Assembly: GCA_963682055.1 (NCBI GenBank)
Contig: OY821748.1
Span: 3,291,001 to 3,355,000, forward strand
Reading direction: 5' to 3'
Source: Primula veris
Taxonomy: Eukaryota > Streptophyta > Magnoliopsida > Ericales > Primulaceae
DNA: 64,000 nucleotides
A model generated the notes under the pieces. The model did not search any database, was not told the origin of the DNA, and worked only from the letters and a program-made list of their open reading frames with translations. How positions within the stretch are numbered: position 1 is the stretch's first letter; every line of letters starts with the position of its first letter. Shown here one piece after another: positions 1-10,599 of this stretch. Both the position numbers and the translations under genes were made by a program.

Positions 1-1489
1 TGTATTATTTCAAGAAGTTGTGTGCTTCTTGTGGCTCCTTTTTTTGTGTGTTTTGTTTGTTTCCCTTTTATACATTCAACACAAATACCAAGATCGGTAA
101 AATCCAAATTCGGTAAAATTTCATTCTTTACCAATCTTGACAGTCTTTCTTTGGAAATATGACCCAAACGTTTATGCCACAAATAAGCAGAACTTTCATC
201 TACTAAACCACGTTTAGTTCCAACATTATCATGCAAGGTTAAAAGAGCTTCCGCAAAAATATTATCAAGTTTTAGTTTATATAAACCATCAAAAAGAATA
301 CCAGAACCAATAAAATGATTATTTTTAAACAAACTAAAACTTTTATTCTCAAATTTAAAAGAATATCCAACAGAATCCAAACAAGATAGTGAAATCAAAT
401 TGCGAGAACAAGAAGGTACGTAAAAAGTTTGAAACAAATCCAAATGACTTCCAGTAGCTAAAATTAAACGATAAGTTCCAATAGCTTCAACTGGAGCCTT
501 CACACGATTTCCCATGTAAATAAACCTCTCATTTAGACTTGTGGTTCGGGTCGTAAGAAATCCCTGCATAGTATTGGAAACATGGACAGTAGAACCAGAG
601 TCAATCCACCAAGTATTAAAAGGAACTTCAGTTAAATTTGCTTCAAAACATACTAAAGCTTTAAAATTACCTTTCTTTTCAAACCATGCCTTACGTTTCA
701 GGCAAACATTCTTGAAATGTCCGGGTTTTCCACAAAAGTGGCACTTTACATCCTTTTGCTCTTTCTTGCGGATTTGGAAAGAAGAACTATTCACTTTATG
801 TAGTCCCTTCTTCCCATTTTCTGGCTTTTTACCAAACTTCTTTCTTGCTCCTTGGTTACTTACGAGATTAACTGAATGTTTTGCTTTATTCTTAAGCCTC
901 CTTTCCTCAGAAACTAACATACTTTCGAGTTCATGCACATTCCATTTGTCTTTCATTGTGTTATAATTCATCTGGAATGTGCTATATTCAGGAGGTAGTG
1001 AGTTAATAATAAACTGCACTAGAAAGCTTTCATCCAAGTTCATCCCTAAGCCTTTAATTTTTGCTCCAACATCTTGCATTTCAGTGACATGATCATACAT
1101 GCTACGAGAACCATCATATTTCATGTTGGTTAAGGTAGTCATTAATGTCCCTGCAACAGATTTATCTGCAGTTTGAGAACGCTCTTCAACATTTTTCATA
1201 AATTCCTTAGCAGTATCAGCTTTTGGAAGTGTTGACTTAATGTTGTTTGCTACACTCATTCGCATAAACATTAGGCTAAGTCTGTTTGACCTTTCCCAAG
1301 TTTCATGGAAAGTCCTTTCATCATCGGTGCTAGTATCAGTAATAGCATCCGGTTTCTCTGATTGAAGTGACAAATCAAGATCCAAAACACCTAACTGGAA
1401 TTGAATTTGTTCACACCAATCAGAGAAATTAAGCCCATTGAACACGGGTACCGACGAAGCATGCGAATGTAGAGCAACGGGAACAGGTA
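1..1489 (-). CDS. Ty1/copia retrotransposon gag-pol polyprotein, main exon, 3' end off the window
   Basis: The frame read leftwards from 1489 is open to the window edge without a stop. In order it shows a copia-type gag domain (UBN2-like, about 1489-780), a CCHC zinc knuckle CHFCGKPGHFKNVC near 750-705, the retropepsin active-site motif WWIDSGSTVHVSN near 615-575, and a GAG-pre-integrase region with YLWHKRLGHISKERLS near 185-135, followed by a C-x2-C element at 95-65 where the integrase zinc finger ends. This is the capsid, protease and start of the integrase; reverse transcriptase and RNase H would lie further left. The exon opens at an acceptor (TTTTGCAG, ending 1490) and joins in frame to the ten-base leader exon at 3279-3270, giving M-A-Q-V-P-V. 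The intact frame suggests a young insertion. A start inside gag near 1262 (MSVANN) is an alternative if no splicing occurs. Confidence 0.95.
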
Positions 1490-1572
1490 CTGCAAAATTT
1501 GATACAATAGTCGTTTATTAGTACTTTAATTTATAAATTTAAAATGCATAAAACAGATTCAAATAGATAAAT

Positions 1573-1716
1573 ATAAACTATATATCATTGTTCTCCTTTG
1601 GGTGATACAAAGACATATAACGCTAATTTTAATGATTCTAATACATAAACTATATATCATTGTCCTCCTTTGGGTGATACAAAGACATATAACGCTAATT
1701 TTAATGATGCTAAAAT
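1573..1716. repeat. 72-bp tandem duplication in the copia leader
   Basis: Two near-identical units, 1573-1644 and 1645-1716, both containing CCTTTGGGTGATACAAAGAC followed by ATATAACGC and differing at only a few bases. Confidence 0.85.
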
Positions 1717-3156
1717 AATCTATAATTTGGCAATCATATACACTAATTAGACATATTTAACATCTTTGGATGTAAATTTTGAATAGAATAGTATATTGGT
1801 TACCAACTAGTACGTCCATTAGTTATAAATTTGACAAATCCACCTTTGGGTGATTATAATTATCTTATATTATAACAACGAACTTTAATTTACCATTGTA
1901 TAATTTATTAGCATCCTAATGGGTAAATTTACTTACACAACTTAAGATTTTAAAACTTTTGGAGTTTGGTGACTAACAATACAATTTTATTGATTATCTG
2001 TTTAGTAGGGGATTAATTTACAATACAATAACAATACAATACATCCTCTAAGTAATTCAATATATAAAAAAAAACTGGTAAAATACCCCCAGACTGATGA
2101 AATTGCTCAGGATCTCAGTATTAAAGAATTGAATAAAAATTTCACTAAAATAAAGTCTGGAATGAATCTCTTTCAAACTATTCCCAAGTTCTTTTAGTAA
2201 AACGATAATCTATTTGCCAAAACCAAACGGTTATTAACTTACTGAAACTTTGTACATTACTTCTACTCAACTAACGTATGTAACATCAGTATATAACTAA
2301 CATAAATTTCATATTGGCTGATTAGTCAATAAACATTTTCAGTTACAAAATTGAAAATACAGAACTTAAATTGAGCAAATCAAGACCCATTATAAATAAT
2401 AAAGTACATTTTATTGAAAGAATTCAACTATCCAGAATATTCAAATCATTGACCAGTGAAACATGAAACAGTAGCATCTTAATTTTAATTGAATTAACCA
2501 ATCACACATAGCACATTAATCACAGCAACGAAAAAGCAAATTTGCATATTATAGTTCTTGTCAATCACAATAATTAATGTCATAATTTATCAAATCAGAT
2601 TTAACCAAAGAAAATAAATTAAGCACAATCTATTCAGGAATTAAGGATTGACAGCAAAATCAAAAGAATAACACTAACAAACTGAATAATTAACAAAAAC
2701 TAAATTCATTTCATTAATAAGACCAGATAAACAGCTTTACATCAAGCTCTCGTAACATCACATCACCAGACTAAAACCCAAACTGAAAACTACCAAACTA
2801 AGATTAAAAAACACAGATAGAAACTAAACAGATACCAATAACCCACGTGTATCTATGAGTTGATTATATTCCCTAGAATTAAACTATTAAAGTCATATTG
2901 TAATTTATTTTCTTCTCTTTTACAGAATCATAAATGGTCATAGCATGCAAATTAAACATGTAGACAAATCTAACCGAATAAATATATATACGGTTGTGTT
3001 AATATATCAGGTAACGTAAACAACAATAATTTAAACGTACATGCTTGAGCCATAATAAAGATTAGCAGCGGAATATAATTTGAATCTAAACTTTGACAGT
3101 TAAATTCTAGGGTTTATACAATTTATTGATTGGAAAATTATGAGTTTTAAAACCAT

Positions 3157-3168
3157 GCTCTGATACCA
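3157..3168 (-). other. Primer binding site for initiator methionine tRNA
   Basis: TGGTATCAGAGC, complementary to the 3' end of plant initiator tRNA-Met, two bases downstream of the LTR end. This is the standard priming site of many plant copia elements and fixes the element's orientation as minus. Confidence 0.93.
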
Positions 3169-3170
3169 CA

Positions 3171-3565
3171 TGTAAATCATATTCTATAAACCTTTGAATT
3201 AATTTAAAGGAACATGGATCGTTAACTTCATAATTTTCACAACGATATGAATAAAGATTGAATACTTACCTTGAGCCATTGTGTAGTTTACTGCTTAAGC
3301 TTTTATGAGATACGGTCTTCCACTTCTCACTATTATTTTATAGGTAGAGAGAGGGAACGTATAACAGTGTCCCCCACTTCTCACGTTCCATCAACGTGAT
3401 AAGTGGTAGTATTAGTTTAATATTAATCTTTAATCCTTATCTAATACTAACTACTTTTAATTTATCTTTAATTAATTATTTAACCAATAAGATTAATAAA
3501 CTTGATAATTATCCAAACCATTATTTATTTAACACATATGACACTAGGCCATATATATTCTAACA
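3171..3565 (-). repeat. 5' long terminal repeat of the copia element
   Basis: On the minus strand the repeat begins TGTTAGAATATATATGG at 3565 and ends ATGATTTACA at 3171, so it has the usual TG...CA ends and is about 395 bp long. It is followed by a two-base spacer and a primer binding site. A TATA-like box TATAAAATAATA lies at 3342-3331. The partner 3' LTR must lie left of the window. The five bases just upstream of the LTR on the minus strand (3570-3566, GTGTA) are the expected target duplication and belong to the interrupted DC1 gene. Confidence 0.9.
3270..3279 (-). CDS. Leader exon of the copia gag-pol (ATGGCTCAAG), inside the 5' LTR
   Basis: The sequence ATGGCTCAAG is followed at once by a strong donor, GTAAGT. 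Joined to the acceptor at 1490 it continues in frame into gag (M-A-Q then V-P-V-P). The start lies about 50 bases after a TATA-like element at 3342-3331, so the leader before it would be very short. The intron (3269-1490, about 1.8 kb) would remove the rest of the LTR and the primer binding site. A second ATGGCTCAAG occurs at 3053-3044 but has no GT after it. Splicing is inferred from the sequence only. Confidence 0.7.
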
Positions 3566-3690
3566 TACACCACACAACAATATGATAAACCGAATATGGC
3601 TTCACCACAAATACTACAAGGGAAATCTTTGTTGAATTTCTCCTCGGATAACACTAATGGATGTTCATGACTAAAATGGCTTATCTCCAT
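3566..3690 (-). pseudogene. 5' end of a DC1-domain gene cut off by the copia insertion
   Basis: Read leftwards from the ATG at 3690, the frame encodes MEISHFSHEHPLVLSEEKF, then a CSICGEAIFGLSYCC zinc-binding segment, and stops being DC1-like exactly where the copia LTR starts (3565). It is close to the start of the intact gene at 5021 at both DNA and protein level (MEINHFSHEHPLVLSEEKF there). The two genes are divergently arranged, with starts about 1.33 kb apart, so this is an inverted paralog. The rest of the reading frame should lie beyond the 3' LTR, left of the window. Only about 41 codons remain, so no functional DC1 protein can be made from it unless the element is bypassed. Confidence 0.88.
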
Positions 3691-4342
3691 TTTGGTAAAC
3701 CATGAAGAAGATGTTGTTTGATTAGCTTGTTATAAAGACTTTCCTAGCAATAAATTGAAATTTTCTAAATAAAAAAAGGTTTCTGAAAAATAGAAAGTCA
3801 ATGAACACCCTAATCTACGTAATGCCAACCTGAATGCACATCTACCGCCTAGAATGTGGAATGCTTTAATGTAACTTGTAAGAGTTGAAAACTACGATCT
3901 AATATTTTAAGTATCAATCAAAAAGGATATGCCATCTGCAATAATATTGCAAGCAAAAGTCTGCAAGTTATGCACACAAGTCTGATTTTCAGTTTAAATT
4001 TTTAGACCCATTCACGTGTTGTGTAAATATTATGTGGAGGAGTTTTATGTACTAAATCATTTGTTGCAGATACTACCATTACGATCACAATTTGGTAAAT
4101 CAATCAACTTTTGTTTATGATCAATACATTCAAATGAACTTAATCCGTAAGTAATTTATAATTGTGAAATAGTAAATGCATATTCAATATTCCACGTATC
4201 TGAAAGAGATATAAAGAACGAGATGATGAATTAAGGGGTCGTGGTCTATCTCTATTCGAAAATAATTTAATATCTTCGTGTCTTTTATTATTTTTTTGAA
4301 AAATTATGTTATCTCGGTGCACATATTAGCTACCAAGCAAAT
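3691..4342. other. Divergent intergenic/promoter DNA between the two DC1 paralogs
   Basis: AT-rich, no coding potential seen. It would have carried the promoter of the broken DC1 gene. I see no further repeat in it. Confidence 0.6.
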
Positions 4343-4842
4343 AAAAAGTCAGCAGAGAATGCAGAAACTGCAAACCACCTATTTTTTCAATGCGATTTTT
4401 CTAAAAGAGTGTGGTCCATCAGTTGTTAAAAAACTGGATTTCTAGGCTCGTGTGACTTGGAACGAGTGGGTTAGTTGGCCAAATGAAGTTTTCAAAGAAA
4501 AATCAGCCTCCGCTAAAAGTGTTTACTCGCATCAACGGTATATAGTTTGTCGTGGGAATGTAATGCTAGAATTAACGAAAGAAAAACGTCTAGTCCCGGA
4601 TTAGTTTTTAGAATCATTAAGTTTTATGTAACTAATAGCATGAATAAGTTATGTAATGTTACTCATAATCGTAGAAATAGGTTTATTAGTACACATTAGA
4701 AGTTTAGTTCGAACTTTGTTGATGATTAGACTTCATAGCCTATCATGTAATGTAATTTTTTTTAATCGTTTTGTTTGAAAATTGTATTTCTTCACTTATC
4801 AATATATATACGGTTACTTTACTTTAAAAAAAAAGTCAGCAG
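4343..4842 (+). mobile_element. 5'-truncated LINE (non-LTR retrotransposon) with target-site duplication
   Basis: Direct repeats AAAAAGTCAGCAG at 4343-4355 and 4830-4842 flank the insertion, and a poly(A) run (4826-4834) precedes the right copy, as expected for target-primed reverse transcription. The body translates in pieces to the zinc-knuckle (zf-RVT) end of a plant LINE: ETANHLFFQCDFSKRVW near 4365-4415, then a degraded stretch and SWECNARINERKTSSPG near 4551-4602. Stops and frame changes show it is long dead. Only the last 470 bp or so of the element were inserted. Confidence 0.88.
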
Positions 4843-5020
4843 GGATACCAACTTTCTTGAATGGGAAAATCAAAGCACCCCAAGATGTATTCACATTTCA
4901 TTGACTAGTTCTTTACTAGCTCCTTCATATAATTCAACTCTTATCCTAGAAAATTTTAGTTAATAAGTTAATTAATTAGACATAACTGCCTTTTCTTCAA
5001 AATCTACAAGCGTTAACAAA

Positions 5021-6921
5021 ATGGAGATAAATCATTTTAGCCATGAACATCCATTGGTGTTATCCGAGGAGAAATTTAACGAAAAATTCCCTTGCAACAT
5101 TTGTTGCGATCCCATATTTGGTCTGTCTTATTGCTGTCTCGAGTGCCAATATGTACTCCATAAATGGTGTGCGGAACTACCCCGTGAGTTATCGTACCAT
5201 AAGCTCCATCCGATTCACCCTTTCATTCTTCATAATACTCCCAAAGAGCCTTTAAACCCATCATTTTGTTATGCATGTAATCAAGAATACTGTGGATTTA
5301 TTTACAAATGTATCGGAACTAGCAGTGACGATGATTGCCCATTTAATCTCCACATCCATTGCGCATTATTTCCAGATCCTATTACATTCGACATATCTGG
5401 TGACAATTTAAATCCTAATCCGTATATTGGCGGGATATCACTTCCGAAGACTCCATGTGTCATTTGTGGATACAAAGTGACCGGTCCTGCTTTTACCACA
5501 GTAAACCAGAAGTATTACCACTTCCAATGTGTAGAGTTTCCAAAAGAGGTAAAACACGAAGTTCACCGCCACAAGCTCTCCCTTCGTCCACCTCTTATAG
5601 AAGAAGATTGGTACAACTAATTTTACTAATATATTTAAGTATCTAACTTGTGGTAGGCGTGTAATTTTTTTTATTAATGTTGTTATTATTGTCCGATAGG
5701 TATACAGAGTTTTATTGCGACGCCTGCGAAAAAGATAGAAATCCTAATACCTACGTATATTATTGTGAACCTTGCGAACTTGTTGCTCACATTGGATGTG
5801 GAATTTCCGGGTCTGAACAACCCATCCAAGACGTCATAGGCAATTTCCCCCCTTATAATTTATCGACATTAACAGAAGAAATGCCGAAGACAGAGATGGA
5901 TTTGCCTAAGTACGTGTTTGGTTCCACGGAGGAAGCAGAAAAAATCGAGGAATCTGATCTGATTACAGAGGTGGAGAGTCTGGAGACAATTTTATAATCG
6001 TAGATATATTATTAATATCAATTGAGATAAATAATTCTCATTTGAAAGTTTAGTTAGTTATGTCATCAGTCATATGATCGTAATCTAGTTGAGTTTAAGG
6101 CCTCAGAGATATATATATAAACTATATAAAATGTCTAAAACTATACCCTCTTATTTTATTTGCAGGTTGAACATTTTCAGCACCAACATCCCCTAAACCT
6201 TGTCAATTTTGCAAGGCCAATACGAAAATACTGTAAGGTATGTGAGTCGCACATCTTAGGATTAACCTATTGTTGTAATGATACAGAAGAATGTGATTTC
6301 TACATTCATAAAAGATGTGCCGAATTACCCAAACAGATCCATCATTATATGCACCAGAACCACGGTGCGTTAAGACAATTGCCACCTGATGACTTTTGGT
6401 GCCAGTTCTGTGGTCAAGAGAGCGATTCCTTACGATTCGGGTGTACAAAATGCGATTTTGAACTTTGTGCTAGTTGTGCTCTATTGCCTAAAAACCTTTG
6501 TCACCCAAGTCATGAACATGTTCTAACTCCAGTGATTATTGATCCATGGGGAGATAGCGAAAACGATTTTGATTCTCAGAGCAAAATGAAATTTTCAATA
6601 AAGGTGAGGAGAACCCCCATTTGCAATGCCTGTGGATATTTATGTGATAATGTGTCACTAATATGTGAAAGTTGCGATTTCTATCTCCATGTATTTTGTT
6701 CGTTATTACCGTTAAGTGGTAAACACGAAACACATAAACATAACCTCGTTCTCACATATACGTATAAAGAAGATCCAAATGCTCTCGAGTTTATCTGTGA
6801 TACTTGCGAGAAACCAAGAATCCCAAACCGATGGGTTTATTGCTGTCCGAATCCCAAATGCTACGTCCTTTCCCATGTGGATTGTGTTGCTCCCGACGTC
6901 TTTGCAGCTTTAAAATTTTAG
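5021..6921 (+). CDS. DC1 (C1-like) zinc-finger protein, three-exon model
   Basis: Exons 5021-5610, 5700-5970 and 6166-6921 give 538 aa. Exon 1 to exon 2 joins as D-W-Y-T-E-F-Y-C-D-A-C-E, restoring a DC1 finger across the intron. Fingers seen include CNICCDPIFGLSYCCLEC, CYACNQEYCGF, CVICGYKVTGP, FYCDACEKDRNP, YCKVCESHILGLTYCC, WCQFCGQESD, CNACGYLCDN and FICDTCEKPRIP, each followed by H/C ligands. DC1 proteins are plant-specific, Cys/His-rich, often linked to stress or hormone responses; no enzymatic role can be read here. The third exon has a clear acceptor (TTATTTGCAG) but no nearby ATG, and joins in phase after GAG at 5970 (T-E-V-E-H-F), although that donor (GAG/GTGGAG) is weak. If it is not used, translation stops at 5997 (295 aa) and 6166-6921 would need another first exon. 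The second half starts VEHFQHQHPL, like the N terminus, so the protein is a duplicated unit. Confidence 0.8.
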
Positions 6922-9800
6922 GATTTAGGACTGAAATTTGTTTGCGTGTGTGTACATGTCTATATGTGCTTATTTGTTTGAGTTCATGTAAAAATCGCAT
7001 TCTTCCTTATTTTTACAATACCGTAAAGTGTTCCAAAATTTCAGTAATTCTTGTAGACGACATTTTACACATGTTTTGTTAGCCAGAAAAGGAAAAATAA
7101 ACAATTAAGAAACGTGTTTGTGCATTAAAATAAACAATTAAGAAATGTTTTTTTGGGAGGATATATGTACTCTAATGGATTTGGTTTTAAGTCGTATTTA
7201 CAGAGAAAAAAACGGTGTAACTCATAGCTTGGCTAAATTGGACTCTTAGGAAAATACTCAAACTTATATGAGTGCAATGGATTTAGCAAGAGAAGTATAT
7301 GCAATTCATGCTATGGACTTGGCTAAATTTCAGAAATGCCTAATCTGGATTTTAAGAATCAAACAAATACTAGTAACTAAACACCTATTAACAAATCTGG
7401 ATTTTGAAAATCCAAAAATTCAAAAATCATCCCAAAAAATCTGATACCAAACACACCAAAATAGGCTATTGGTGCTTAATAGCAGTTCTGCAGCTTGATC
7501 GTTCTCAGTTTGTTTTTCATTACGTGTTGTACATGTAGTTATTAGCTGTTTGGGTAGACTTTCTAATCTGGGTTGGTCAAGATTTCAAGGTCGGATATCT
7601 TAATTTTGGGGTTGTATTTTGATGAAAATCAGATTCATTTGCTGAAAAAGAGTTGCACTGATAGTATCATCTTGCTTAGTTTGGAGTTTTCTTGACTGCT
7701 CATTTTTTGACAAATCTGTTGTATTAGAGTGTTTAGTGGTTCGTTTTAGTTTGTAAATTTGATTTGTTTCAGTTTTATTTCGCTTATCTTTATTAGTGTA
7801 ATCTGTGTTAGGTCCCGAGTTATATTTAATAAATCTTGCGTGGTTGTTTGTGAAAAAAAAAGAAGCATTTATTAGAGTTTTTTTTTTTCCACCCAAAACA
7901 CTTCACTGGAGGGGGTTAGGCAGACCCCGACCTGTATTTATTAGAGTTGTTCCTCTATTATTTATTTAAGCTACTTCTATTTATATATGACAACTGACAA
8001 TAGATTGGATTACAAAATTAGTTGCTATTATCTCATTGGAAAGCTTGAGGATGTAGTTTAGAAAGTTAACATTCACCAAAGAAAATATATTTAATTGAAA
8101 TTGATAGTACCAAATTGAATATTAAATATGAAATCATGGAGTCCATGAATGAAATTAATATATAGTACAACCCGTCATATTCGTAATTAGAGTTCAAGAC
8201 CGGCAATTTGATTGCTAATATATACTACAACCGATAGGACACGGAATTGTATTAAATTTATTGTCAAGGCACTACATCAAACTTATGCTAAATGTGAGGG
8301 TAAGTTTGATCGTTTAAATAGATAGTAAATTAAGTAGGTAGCATATGTATTCTTTTTATTTGCTCTATATCTATACTATTATTTTATGTTAACACCTCTT
8401 ATGAAGTCTCGTATTTATAAAAAAACCCTTTCAATTACATAAATTGTAAATAAAATAAATACTAAATAAAACTACTATGTTACGTTAATTGTCATCGCAC
8501 TTTCAAATTCATTTGTCTATTTTAGGTTTCTCTCTCCCCTTCTCTCCCTATCTCTTCAATTTTTTTTTACTATTCCAGGTATGAAAACTTTCTTTTTTTT
8601 CCAATAATATTATTGTTATTAATTTATGTGATTTCAATTTTATACTTATCAAGTTTATATTCGATTTAATTAGTATCTATGAATATAGGTTACCGTCAGA
8701 CCAACGTATCGTGTAGGCAGGTTCGCTAATGTGATTTATGTCTAGCAACCAACTTGTACCAATATCTTGTTTTTTAATTCAATTTATTACGATCTAATGT
8801 TGTTGTGGTTAGATTGAAAAGGACCATCATTCCGAGTAAGTTTTGCAGGGGACGTAATTACAGAAAGTTTTAATACATGCTCAAGATGCGTAATGGCCAT
8901 ACTAATTTTTAGTCCTTTTAATTTTAGTTATGAACATTTTGTATCGGAGTTGCTTTTAATAACAGCAACAAAATTGAGTAGAATCTTCAAGTTGTTGAGG
9001 AGGCCTGCAAGTGAGTGACAATTTTTTTTAGATAATAATTAATCATTGTTTAAGTAAATTATAAACATGCAAACAAACTTGAAAAGAGAATCGATGTTTA
9101 GTACAGTATAAAAATAAAAGGCATGAGATTACTAACACTTTTTTTTTCGTTTTCTTTGACTCAAAAGCTACTCTTTAAAAACTAGTGTAATAGATTATAA
9201 ATCTAACACGCTCATAATTTTTTAAATAAAAAATCTAGAAGTCTAGAATAAAGGACGGTGGCTACGTCACCACCGACTACGGAATCAAATAAATATTGTA
9301 ATTGCCTCGTGTTACTATAAAATTAAAAAGGAAAAAGAAGCATTTTTTCAAATAATAAATAAAAATAATAACGGTTTTGCTAACGAGTGCATGCGAGATA
9401 TCGTTTAAGTATTTAATACATTTCTATAATTAAATTGCATTTATAACATAATATTATAACATTACAATTTTATGTATTTAATTTATTCAAATAATGAAAT
9501 CGTATTAATATATTACTAATTACAATAATAAACAATTTTAAAGAAAATTTATGCATTCCCTGCACTTCTTTACAGCGCCAAGAACTGGAAATAAGAGGTG
9601 CCAAAATATAAACAAAACGATAGATTACATAAAAGAATGTCAATATATTTTTATTAGGGGTGTCAAATGTATAATTTTAAAATATTTATACTAGAAAAAA
9701 ATAAAGCGTCATGAGATTTTTAAAATTATGGGGGTACCGACCCCAATTGTCACCACTTAGTTTCCCTCGGCTTCTTTCTCCTATTTTTGTCTTGAAATTA
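6922..9800. other. Intergenic region, no gene seen
   Basis: AT-rich DNA with short, unsupported frames. It holds a small SINE relic (7867-7946) and, at about 9245-9330, a stretch related to 10110-10190. I found nothing else that supports a gene. Confidence 0.6.
7867..7946 (-). mobile_element. Short truncated SINE-like insertion with target duplication
   Basis: Identical direct repeats ATTTATTAGAG at 7867-7877 and 7936-7946 flank a 58-bp insert that begins with a poly(T) run (7878-7888) and continues with GGTCGGGGTCTGCC-type sequence on the minus strand. This is the 3' end plus tail of a retroposed short element on the minus strand. Confidence 0.7.
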
Positions 9801-10041
9801 CTCCGTTTCAAAATATAAGTACAATATATTATTTTGGGTTGTTCCATAATATAAGTCAATTTTACCAAAATAGAAAAGAATATTGTGTAAAATTAATTTT
9901 TGCCCATAGTTTTAAGTTTCTAAGAAAATGTGTATTAATAAAAATAGAGATAAAAATTAAAAGAGAGTATAAAAAATATGTAATTATTATGCTTTATTAA
10001 TAAGTCGGGTTTTCATGATCGAGTTACATTGTGGAACGGAG
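9801..10041. mobile_element. Stowaway/mariner-like MITE
   Basis: Ends CTCCGTTTCAAAATATAAG and, inverted, CTCCGTTCCACAATGTAAC, about 15 of 20 positions alike, 241 bp apart, with no coding capacity. The CTCCGT terminus is typical of Stowaway-type elements. A TA precedes the left end; the right flank is AT, so the target duplication is imperfect. Confidence 0.55.
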
Positions 10042-10297
10042 ATTTTACTAATTTTAAAAGCTAAAAACAAAGCATAGTTTTACAAAAAAAAAGAAAAAAA
10101 AGAAAAGGGAGTAAAATAAAAGGCGGTGGATACGGAAATTAAATAAACTTAATAGTACTCGCGCGTTATTATTATTATAAAATAAGAATACAGTGTAAAA
10201 AATAAGGGGGAACCACCCTTTTTCCTTTTCAGAATAAATAAATAAATAAAAGTGTACAACAAGCGTGTATGCGTTGTAGTTGCTCCGTCACCTTTCA

Positions 10298-10420
10298 ACT
10301 CTCTCTCTCTCTCTCCCGGAGAGAAAGAGAAAGAGAAAGAGAAAGAGAAAGAGAAAGAGCGCTTTTATAGTTGGGAGAGAGAGAAAGAGAAAGAGAAAGA
10401 GAAAGAGAGAGATTTCTACT
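10298..10420. repeat. (CT)n / (GAAAGA)n simple repeat in the epsin promoter or 5' UTR
   Basis: A run of CT followed by a CCCGGAGAGAAAGAGAAAG array. The two halves are complementary, so the region could fold back. A further CT run lies at 10553-10570. CT-rich tracts are common at plant transcription starts; the transcription start of the epsin gene is probably between here and about 10570, but I cannot place it exactly. Confidence 0.6.
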
Positions 10421-10599
10421 TTTATTTATTCTATTTTTCTCCATCTGTGTTATTATTCACTTATTCCCTCTCTATATATATCTATATATATATATCATAT
10501 TTATATCTATAAGATATATATCATATTCCGGGTTTGTGTTGACCAGGTTTGATCTCTCTCTCTCTCTCTCTAACACCATTTTCTACATTTTGGTTTTGC

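Larger units (their letters stand above)
1490..3170 (-). other. Untranslated leader/intron region of the copia element
   Basis: AT-rich sequence between the 5' LTR and the gag exon, with no coding potential. It is unusually long (about 1.7 kb) for a copia leader. It carries a 72-bp tandem duplication (1573-1716), more loose copies of a CTTTGGGTGAT motif (also near 1843) and the primer binding site at its start. It is bounded by a good splice donor in the LTR and an acceptor at 1490. Confidence 0.7.

Noticed and set aside
541..966. A 141-codon plus-strand frame
   Set aside because: It is the reverse-strand shadow of the copia gag/protease coding sequence.
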